NCBI RefSeq assembly: GCF_036013915.1
Contig: NZ_CP107899.1
Location: forward strand, 4,650,001-4,714,000
DNA: 64,000 nucleotides
Source: Streptomyces sp. NBC_00464
GTDB taxonomy: Bacteria; Actinomycetota; Actinomycetes; Streptomycetales; Streptomycetaceae
Reading direction: 5' to 3'
In this document: positions 29,142 through 35,396 of the stretch, one piece after another
How positions within the stretch are numbered: the first letter of the stretch is position 1
Layout of the letters: every line of letters begins with the position of its first letter
Position numbers and translations under genes: made by a program
Notes under the pieces: model-generated
The model's database searches: none
Seen by the model: only the letters and a program-made list of their open reading frames with translations
What the model was told of the DNA's origin: nothing

Positions 29142-30505
29142 CCGGCCAGGGTGCGCCTCCCGTCATCTCCCTCTGGCGGGACGGGCGGTTCTCCCGCTTC
29201 TGGGCGGGGCATTCGGTCTCGCAGTTCGGTGACCGGATCACCGAGCTGGCTCTGCCCCTGATCGCCGTCGGCACCCTGAACGCCTCGGCCAACCAGGTGG
29301 CGTGGCTGACCGCACTCATCTGGACCCCCAACCTGCTCGCGATCCTGCTGGGGGCCTGGGTCGATCAACAGGTCCGCAAACGGCGCCTGATGATCCTCGC
29401 CGACCTCGTACGCGCCGCAGTCCTGCTCAGCCTCCCGGCGGCCTACGCCCTCGGGGCGGTGACGCTCACGCACCTGTACGCCGTGGCGATCCTGACGGGA
29501 GCCGCCGGGGTGCTGTTCAACACCGCCTATCCGCCGTTCTTCGTACGCCTCGTACCGCGCGCCTCCTTCGTCGACGCCAACAGCAAGCTCAGCGCCAGCC
29601 GTTCGGTCTCCCAGGTGGCGGGCCCCGCGGTCGGCGGCGCGCTGATCCAGGCGCTCACCGCACCGGTGGCCATCGTGGTGGACGCCCTGACCTTCCTGGT
29701 GTCAGCGGTCCTGATCGGCCGGGTCCGGATCGAGGAACCGGCGGCGGCCACGGCCGACCCGGCCGCACCCTCCCTGGCGCGACGCGCGCGGGAGGGCCTC
29801 GCGTTCGTCGTACGTCACCCCGTGCTGCGGGCCACGCTCGGCTGCGCGGCCACCGTCAACTTCTTCACCTTCGTCGCGGGCAGCGGCCTGCTCGTGCTGT
29901 TCGCGAGCCGGAGCCTCGGCCTGTCCGCCGGAGTGATCGGCGCCGCGCTGGGGGCCGGCGCGACCGGCGCCCTGCTCGGCGCGGTGTGCGCCCCCGCGAT
30001 CTCGCGGCAGCTCGGCGTGGGCCGCAGCATCGTGGTGGGCGCCGTGCTGTTCCCCGCGCCGATCGCGCTCGCCGCCGCCGCGGACGGCCCGCTCTGGCTC
30101 CGCGCCGGGGCGCTGGCCGCGGCCGAGTTCCTCTCCGGCTTCGGCGTCATGCTGTTCGACGTCAACCTCAACTCGCTCCAGGCGTCGGTCATCCCGGACG
30201 GCATGCGCAGCCGCGTCGCGGGCGCGTACAGCACGATCAACTACGGCGTGCGCCCCGTCGGCGCCGTCGTCGGAGGTGCGCTCGCCACATCCCTCGGCCT
30301 GAGGCCGACGCTCCTCGTCGCCGCGGTCGGCGGAGCCCTTTCGGTGCTGTGGCTCCTTCCCTCACCGATACCCCGCATCCGCTCCCTGGACGCGACCGGG
30401 GGTGCGGGGGCGGACGCGACCGGGGGTGCGGAGGCGGACGCGACCGGGGGCGCGGGCTCGGCGTCGACCGGCGCTGCGGATCCGCCCATATCTCTCCCCA
30501 CTTGA
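29138..30505 (+). CDS. MFS transporter (enterobactin-exporter/MefA-like)
   Basis: 455 residues, 12 predicted spans, of the MFS_3/EntS-like group (opens SLWRDGRFSRFWAGHSVSQ, then FGDRITELALPLIA). The motif-A-like loop after span 2 reads GAWVDQQVRKRRLM. The last 45 residues are a degenerate ADATGGAG repeat from a 24-bp tandem DNA repeat and are probably dispensable. Translationally coupled to the ArsR-like regulator. Substrate unknown, likely a drug or siderophore-like compound. Confidence 0.88.
   Translation: MTGQGAPPVISLWRDGRFSRFWAGHSVSQFGDRITELALPLIAVGTLNASANQVAWLTALIWTPNLLAILLGAWVDQQVRKRRLMILADLVRAAVLLSLPAAYALGAVTLTHLYAVAILTGAAGVLFNTAYPPFFVRLVPRASFVDANSKLSASRSVSQVAGPAVGGALIQALTAPVAIVVDALTFLVSAVLIGRVRIEEPAAATADPAAPSLARRAREGLAFVVRHPVLRATLGCAATVNFFTFVAGSGLLVLFASRSLGLSAGVIGAALGAGATGALLGAVCAPAISRQLGVGRSIVVGAVLFPAPIALAAAADGPLWLRAGALAAAEFLSGFGVMLFDVNLNSLQASVIPDGMRSRVAGAYSTINYGVRPVGAVVGGALATSLGLRPTLLVAAVGGALSVLWLLPSPIPRIRSLDATGGAGADATGGAEADATGGAGSASTGAADPPISLPT
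30388..30482 (+). repeat. 24-bp tandem repeat encoding the MFS C-terminal tail
   Basis: Three near-identical 24-bp units (30388, 30412 and 30436, starting GGACGCGACCGGGGG) and a degenerate fourth (30460-30482) encode DATGGAGA-type octapeptides in frame. Unit number probably varies between strains. Confidence 0.8.
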
Positions 30506-30630
30506 TCCGAGTGGGAGCTTTGCATTGATCTGGGCGCCATAGAAGCGGGTGGCTGGGGGAATTGGGAGTGCTACGGGCGAAGGCCCGACGCGGACGGCAC
30601 CCGGTTGCCATGCCGCCGAAGGGGTACGCC

Positions 30631-31065
30631 TCAGTCGAGCGGGAAGCGGTAGACCGTCGACTCGCGGGCTTGGAAGCCGAGCCGTTCGTACAGCCGGTTC
30701 GCTGCTGCGCGGTCCGGCCGGGAGGTGAGGTCCACCGTCCGTGCGCCCGCCTCCCGGGCGATCCGCAGGGCCTCCTGCGTGAGGAGCGCTGCGACTCCCT
30801 GGCCTCGCGCCGCGCTGTCGACGACCACGTCTTCGACCCGGGCCCGCAACCCGGACGGCACGGGCAACAGCACCAGAGTCAGGGTGCCGACGATCACCTC
30901 GGACGCCCGAGCGACAAGCACCGTGTTGGCGTCCCACGTCACCATCCGGTCGACGGCGTCGTGGTCCAGGGGCTCGGCCGTCGCCGATAGCTGCGGCAGC
31001 AGCCGGCCGAAGGCGTCGACGAGTTCCTGGCCGGCTTCCCGGATGATCTCTACGCGGATGTCCAC
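30631..31065 (-). CDS. GNAT-family N-acetyltransferase
   Basis: 144 residues. The acetyl-CoA-binding motif A is seen as VEDVVVDSAARGQGVAALL, followed by the family-typical RLYERLGFQ near the C-terminus. Acceptor not identifiable. GTG start at 31065. It lies between a convergent MFS gene and the TetR gene on the same strand, with no obvious operon partner. Confidence 0.88.
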   Translation of the reverse strand: MDIRVEIIREAGQELVDAFGRLLPQLSATAEPLDHDAVDRMVTWDANTVLVARASEVIVGTLTLVLLPVPSGLRARVEDVVVDSAARGQGVAALLTQEALRIAREAGARTVDLTSRPDRAAANRLYERLGFQARESTVYRFPLD

Positions 31066-31202
31066 GGCAGGAGCCTATCCATCGACGAACCCCGCGCAGT
31101 GCCCACGGCCTCATGGGCCTCCGGATGATCCGCCGCCGTAGCGCGCCCGGCCTGCACCGGGGCTCAGGCCCAGCGGCGCTGCGGGTGGGCACGAACCACC
31201 GG

Positions 31203-31784
31203 TCACTCGTCGGCAGGGCTGTTCGGATCGAACAGCAGGTATGCGAGCGTCCTGAACACCGCCTCCGGGTCCCGGCCCTCCATTGCCCGGTTCAGGTTGC
31301 CGCTGAGCAGCAGGGTGGCGAAGCCGTGGGCCAGGGACCAGGCGGCCACGCCCGCGAGCCGGGCGTCGTCGCCGCGTCCGGCGGCGGGGAGTTCGGTGAC
31401 GCCCGCCCGCAGCTCCGCCGTCGCCCGTTCCTTCGCGGCGAGCAGGTCCGGGTCGTCGCCGCGGTGGAGGTCCGGCTGGAACATCACTTGGAAGTGGGCC
31501 GGGTGCTCGGTGGCGAACCGTACGTACCGCACGCCTCGTTCCCGCAGGTCCGGGGCGTCGGCCAGGGCGTCGGCGAAGAGACCGTAGCCCTCGGCGGCGA
31601 TGGCGGTGAGCAGGCCGGTGCGGTCCTTGAAGTGGTGGGCGGGGGCGGCGTGGGAGACGCCGGCCCGGCGGGCCAGATCGCGCAGGCTCAGCGCGGCGGG
31701 GCCCTCGGTGCGGATGACGTCGAGGGCGGCGGCGAGGAGGGCCCGCCGCAGGTCGCCGTGGTGGTAGGTGCGGTCGCTGCTCAT
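31203..31784 (-). CDS. TetR-family transcriptional regulator
   Basis: 193 residues. The N-terminal helix-turn-helix is SLRDLARRAGVSHAAPAHHF with the preceding TYHHGDLRRALLAAALDVI helix. The C-terminal half resembles the TetR_C_33/WHG domain (YVRFATEHPAHFQVMF). ATG at 31784 is preferred over GTG at 31793, whose ribosome-binding site would be too close. It is divergent from the SCO6745-like gene, with two operator-like repeats between them. Confidence 0.88.
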   Translation of the reverse strand: MSSDRTYHHGDLRRALLAAALDVIRTEGPAALSLRDLARRAGVSHAAPAHHFKDRTGLLTAIAAEGYGLFADALADAPDLRERGVRYVRFATEHPAHFQVMFQPDLHRGDDPDLLAAKERATAELRAGVTELPAAGRGDDARLAGVAAWSLAHGFATLLLSGNLNRAMEGRDPEAVFRTLAYLLFDPNSPADE

Positions 31785-31803
31785 GGACAGCACCCTACGC
31801 AGA

Positions 31804-31877
31804 ATCTAGGCATTGACAAGTTTGCGAGGTGAGGTGCACTCTGGGGCTCGATGAATATCTAGTCAGTGACAAGATTG
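31804..31877. promoter_or_regulatory. Two CTAGnCAnTGACAAG repeats between divergent genes
   Basis: 31804-31824 and 31857-31877 are direct 21-bp repeats matching at 18 of 21 positions. Each holds the pseudo-palindrome CTAG[GT]CA-N-TGACAAG, and the copies are 53 bp apart. This is a probable TetR operator pair controlling both divergent genes. Confidence 0.6.
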
Positions 31878-31900
31878 AAGCTGCTGCGGAAGGCGGAGAC

Positions 31901-32773
31901 ATGTCCGACGAGCTGGGTCGCGTACGGCAGATGTGGCACCTGTTGGAGCCCCTGCACGCTGTTCTCTACTACGCGCCGGAGGCCTTCGAGGAGGCAGCGG
32001 CGCTCGGGTACGCCGTCGACGAGCGCTGGCCGAGCTACTTCGCGTGGCGGGCGGCCCCTCTCGGGGAGGAGGGGGTCGGGGCCGGCCGGGTCGCGGAGAC
32101 CTTCTACAGCTTCAGCCCGGCGATGGTGGACGAGTACGTTCCCGCCGTCTGGTCCGTCGCCTCGCCCGACACCGTGCTCGCCGCCCGGCGCCGGGCCGTC
32201 GACCGCACGTACCGGACGCTGCTGGGGGAGGCGGCCGCCGCTCCGGGGACGGCCGAGGCCGCCGCGCTCCTGCGGCGCGTGGCGGAGGCGGCCGACACGA
32301 CGGGCCGCCCGCTCGCCGCCGCCAACGCCGCACTACCCTGGCCGGACGAACCCCATCTCGCGCTCTGGCACGCGGCGACCGTCCTGCGCGAACACCGCGG
32401 CGACGGCCACCTCGCGGCGCTCGCCGGCGCGGAGCTCGACCCGGTCGAGGCGCTGGTGTCGTTCGCCGCCATCGGTGCGGCGCGCCCGGAGGTGTTCGCG
32501 AGCCGGGGGTGGAGCGACGAGGAGTGGTCGCAGGCCCGCGAACGGCTGGTGAAGCGCGGTCTGTTGGTGGACGACGGTACGGCGACGGAGGCGGGCAGGG
32601 CGTTGCGTGCCGAGGTCGAGCGGCGCACGGACGAGGCGGCGGCCGCCCCGTGGCGGGTGCTGGAGGACGAGGAACGGGAGCGGCTCGTGGAGCTGTTGGG
32701 GCCGTTGTGGGTGGCGGCGATCGGTTCCGGGCTGCTGCCGATGGAGACGACGCTGGGCATCGGCAAGGTGTGA
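31901..32773 (+). CDS. SCO6745-family protein
   Basis: 290 residues, matching the actinobacterial SCO6745-like pattern: an N-terminal block MWHLLEPLHAVLYYAPEAFE (about 10-29), a helical middle with ALWHAATVLREHRGDGHLAAL, and a C-terminal winged-helix-like region (SQARERLVKRGLLVDDGT, ATEAGRALRAEVERRTDEAA). The C-terminus resembles a MarR-type DNA-binding fold, but function is not established. ATG at 31901 with GGCGGAG upstream. Likely repressed by the divergent TetR protein. Confidence 0.78.
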   Translation: MSDELGRVRQMWHLLEPLHAVLYYAPEAFEEAAALGYAVDERWPSYFAWRAAPLGEEGVGAGRVAETFYSFSPAMVDEYVPAVWSVASPDTVLAARRRAVDRTYRTLLGEAAAAPGTAEAAALLRRVAEAADTTGRPLAAANAALPWPDEPHLALWHAATVLREHRGDGHLAALAGAELDPVEALVSFAAIGAARPEVFASRGWSDEEWSQARERLVKRGLLVDDGTATEAGRALRAEVERRTDEAAAAPWRVLEDEERERLVELLGPLWVAAIGSGLLPMETTLGIGKV

Positions 32774-32881
32774 TCCGGGACGCATCCGGAGCGAACGGAT
32801 GCCATGAACACGTCCCGGCGGGGAAGAAGTCCGTAGGATTCCCGGGTTGGTTCGGCTTTCTCCCCGTCAGGACGGCTTCGA

Positions 32882-33664
32882 GTGATATCTCCCCGCGATT
32901 GTCGAGTGATCGTTCCCGCCCTCGGTGTGGTGGCGGTGCTGGCCCTGACCGGCTGTGATCCCGAATCGATCACGTCCGGTGCCGAGTCGCCGAGCGGCAG
33001 CTCGGACGGCGGCGGCCGGCCCGGCACCGGCTTCGGCGCCAGCCCGCTGGACAACCCCGACGGTACGAAGCCGGGCCTCGCCCCCCTCACCTCCGACGCG
33101 GACCGTGCGGCGGCCCGGAAGGTCATCGAGAAGGTGGCGACCAAGGGGCGCGGTCCGAAGACCGGCTACGAGCGGGACAAGTTCGGGTACGCCTGGAAGG
33201 ACTCGGTCGACGGCATCCCGCTCTCGCGCAACGGTTGTGACACGCGAAACGATCTGCTGAATCGCGATGGCCGGAAGGTCAGGTTCCGCGACGGCTCGGA
33301 CTGCGTGGTCGTCGCCATGACGCTCATGGATCCTTACACCGGCTCGGCCATCGACTGGCGCAAGCAGCAGGCCACCAAGGTCCAGATCGACCATGTCATG
33401 CCGCTGTCGTACGACTGGCAGATGGGCGCCGCCCGCTGGAACGAGGCCAAGCGGCAGCAGATCGCCAACGACCCACTGAACCTCCTTCCCGTGGACGGCC
33501 CGGCCAACAACGCCAAGCGCGACTCGGGCCCCGCGTCCTGGCTGCCGCCGTACAAGCCGGTGCGCTGCTCGTACGCGCTGCGGTTCGCGCAGGTCTCGCT
33601 GAAGTACGAACTGCCGGTCACGGCTGCCGACAAGAGCGCGATGCTTCGTCAGTGCGGAGGCTGA
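32882..33664 (+). CDS. Secreted lipoprotein nuclease, HNH family (DUF1524)
   Basis: 260 residues. An N-terminal signal ends in lipobox LALTGC (Cys about 25), followed by a Ser/Gly-rich linker and a DUF1524/GmrSD-C-like HNH domain. The core motif is IDHVMPLSYDWQMGA (catalytic His in DHV), with NDPLNLLPVDGPANNAKR supplying the Asn/His positions and ending in SWLPP. Cys residues at RNGCDTR, SDCVV, VRCSY and RQCGG suggest disulfides. Probably degrades external DNA for nutrition or competition. GTG at 32882. It converges with the toxin-immunity locus. Confidence 0.86.
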   Translation: MISPRDCRVIVPALGVVAVLALTGCDPESITSGAESPSGSSDGGGRPGTGFGASPLDNPDGTKPGLAPLTSDADRAAARKVIEKVATKGRGPKTGYERDKFGYAWKDSVDGIPLSRNGCDTRNDLLNRDGRKVRFRDGSDCVVVAMTLMDPYTGSAIDWRKQQATKVQIDHVMPLSYDWQMGAARWNEAKRQQIANDPLNLLPVDGPANNAKRDSGPASWLPPYKPVRCSYALRFAQVSLKYELPVTAADKSAMLRQCGG

Positions 33665-33690
33665 AGAGATTCCCTCCCCTCCCGCCCGAG

Positions 33691-33725
33691 CGCCGTCGAG
33701 ACCCATGGTGCGGGTCTCGACGGCG
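33691..33725. terminator. Terminator between HNH nuclease and SUKH gene
   Basis: Perfect 14-bp stem (33691-33704 with 33712-33725) and a 7-nt loop between convergent genes, probably used from both sides. Confidence 0.85.
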
Positions 33726-33785
33726 TCGGACTTTCGAGGGTGTGACGCGATCTCCGAATCGCGACCCGGTGATCTTCGCCCAAGG

Positions 33786-34235
33786 TCAGGAATCGGCCCG
33801 CTGCGGGTCCAGCGCGAGAATCAGTTCACTCACGTTCTCGGCGATCCTCTGCCAGAAATCCCCTTCCCCCAGAAGGGCCACGCTCGGATCGTCGGGAGAT
33901 TCCCGGTAATCCAGGACGAAGGGAAGGTCCGGTCCGAGATTCCCGATGATCACGGTCTTCATCCGTGACATGTGGCCGGGGGTGGAGTCTTCCTCGGATG
34001 TTCCGAAGTAGCACTGCAAGGTTTCTTCGTCGAGCTCTTCGCGCCACCACTTCGTCATTCCGGTCATGCCGGAAATCGAATGAAACGCGGGGCGGATCGG
34101 GGCCGGACCGAAAACCCTTTCGATTCTGGGGGAATGGGCCAGATCCATCCAGCTGCCATCCTTGATCGATGCGATCAGGTGGGCAGGGAGGGCCATGTCG
34201 AAAACCGACTCGCGGAGTTCTGCGCCGCCGTACAT
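33786..34235 (-). CDS. SUKH/SMI1-KNR4-type immunity protein for orphan toxin
   Basis: 149 residues. The C-terminal half has a SUKH/SMI1 signature: VIIGNLGPDLPFVLDYRES, then ALLGEGDFWQRIAENVSEL. The first 75 residues contain RIERVFGPAPIRPAFHSI. ATG at 34235 is chosen because GTGAGG lies at correct spacing and a stop in this frame sits just upstream. The start overlaps the end of the orphan toxin frame by 61 nt, which ties expression of antidote to toxin. Its base composition is lower in GC than the flanking core genes. Antidote function is inferred from family and position. Confidence 0.75.
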   Translation of the reverse strand: MYGGAELRESVFDMALPAHLIASIKDGSWMDLAHSPRIERVFGPAPIRPAFHSISGMTGMTKWWREELDEETLQCYFGTSEEDSTPGHMSRMKTVIIGNLGPDLPFVLDYRESPDDPSVALLGEGDFWQRIAENVSELILALDPQRADS

Positions 34236-34732
34236 CTGGACCTCACCCGCCTGCCCGTGGCGCCGGCTACCGCGTCCATGATCGCCTGCCTTTCTTCGAG
34301 AGGGGCCATGGGGTCACCATTTCTTCTCCGATTCACGCTTCGAGAGAGCCAGGCCACGGAGATGCCGTCCTCCTCGAAGAATATGTTGAATCCGATGGTC
34401 TCCCTGGATCCGCTGAAGTGCCAGAAGTTGACCTCCCCATGCCCTCCTTGCGGGACGGCATTCGGGAATCTCGCAGGATCCTTGTCGTCGATGCTCAGGC
34501 GGGCATAGAACACTCCATCATTCGGGTTGTAGGCCCCGCTATAAACATCTCCCGTTGCCGCCTGGGAAAGTTCTGCCGAGTTGTCGAACCCGTCTGCATT
34601 GGAAATGATGTTCTCGTTGCAGTTGTGAACGAGAACCGGCGTTGCCCCCGCCAGCGCATAGTACGAGTGCTCGTCGAGGCCCCGCAGGTCGCCTGGCGGG
34701 GCCTCGACAAGAACTGATCTACCGCAATACAT
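34175..34732 (-). CDS. Orphan RHS C-terminal toxin tip with Hint remnant
   Basis: 185 residues as an open frame from ATG 34732, but only the part from about residue 20 has homologous meaning. It begins DEHSYYALAGATPVLVHNC, the end of the Hint autoprotease domain as found in the RHS gene upstream. A roughly 145-residue toxin domain of unrecognised family follows (GAYNPNDGVFYAR, NAVPQGGHGEVNFWHF, GSRETIGFNIFFEEDG, WLSRSVN). At DNA level 57 nt around the junction match the RHS gene at 51 positions. It lacks a signal, RHS shell or Hint catalytic start, so it is a displaced cassette. It may be silent unless recombined into the RHS gene. Confidence 0.8.
   Translation of the reverse strand: MYCGRSVLVEAPPGDLRGLDEHSYYALAGATPVLVHNCNENIISNADGFDNSAELSQAATGDVYSGAYNPNDGVFYARLSIDDKDPARFPNAVPQGGHGEVNFWHFSGSRETIGFNIFFEEDGISVAWLSRSVNRRRNGDPMAPLEERQAIMDAVAGATGRRVRSRCTAAQNSASRFSTWPSLPT
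34673..34708 (-). terminator. Perfect hairpin at the boundary of the orphan cassette
   Basis: 13-bp perfect stem (34673-34685 with 34696-34708) and a 10-nt loop. It begins 11 nt past the stop of the DUF6193 gene and ends where similarity to the RHS Hint end begins. It probably terminates the rhs-immunity transcript and marks the recombination boundary. Confidence 0.72.
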
Positions 34733-35387
34733 CGCCCTTCAGGGCCACACGCAGGCATGCGATCAGATCTTCGGCTGGTACGTCGACCCAAGCGGCCTCA
34801 GGTACGCCGACGCGGATAACTTCATAACGCCCACCATCCAGCTCCCGCACCAAGATCTGGCGACTCGCCCAGTCCAACGGGTCTGTGCGCAGCCGAACGG
34901 CACCGTGGGAGATCGTCGGGAAGAACTCTCGCAACACCTCATCCGCATGAACGCAGCGCAGAAGGTTCCACTGCCCGCGATAGAAGTCGCTCGTGAGGAG
35001 GTCGGACCATTGCGCGACGACAAGTTCTCCACTTTCGATCACCCTAGCGAATTCATCGACTTCCATGAATTCGAATCTCGCCTTCAGCTCGTCGAGCGCT
35101 ACCCCCGCCCGCCATGCCGCGACCGCCTCCACGACCAGACCCAAGTCATCCGTGGAGCCAATCTCCCAGTCGAACCCGGGAATATGGACACCTACCCGGA
35201 ACAGTCGCTCCTCGACCGAAGGATCAACCCACACGATTCCGCGCTTCGTCTCGACCCGGACGACGTCTGGCGCCAATGGGATCGCCCCGAGGTCACATCC
35301 GCGCAACCGAGCTTCCTCTCGCATAGCCGCCCCAAGCCCGCCCAGGGAAACCACGTCCGGATAGATACCCTCCCAACGAGTATTCAC
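34719..35387 (-). CDS. DUF6193-like protein, probable immunity to the RHS toxin
   Basis: 222 residues resembling the Streptomyces DUF6193 family: an N-terminal WEGIYPDVVSLGGLGAAMR, a central EERLFRVGVHIPGF with VVEAVAAWRAGVALDELKAR, and a late block REFFPTISHGAVRLR. The family is often labelled natural-product biosynthesis without experimental basis. Here it starts 9 nt after the RHS stop on the same strand, the classic position for the cognate immunity gene, so an antidote role is more likely. No signal or membrane span, so it is cytosolic. Low-GC patches occur. The 5' end of the orphan toxin frame overlaps it by 14 nt. Confidence 0.72.
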   Translation of the reverse strand: MNTRWEGIYPDVVSLGGLGAAMREEARLRGCDLGAIPLAPDVVRVETKRGIVWVDPSVEERLFRVGVHIPGFDWEIGSTDDLGLVVEAVAAWRAGVALDELKARFEFMEVDEFARVIESGELVVAQWSDLLTSDFYRGQWNLLRCVHADEVLREFFPTISHGAVRLRTDPLDWASRQILVRELDGGRYEVIRVGVPEAAWVDVPAEDLIACLRVALKGDVLR

Positions 35388-35396
35388 TCCGCCTCC

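Noticed and set aside
34733..35387. RHS tip immunity gene as second half of a frameshifted RHS protein
   Set aside because: It has its own start, complete DUF6193-like pattern and stop; the RHS frame ends cleanly at 35397.
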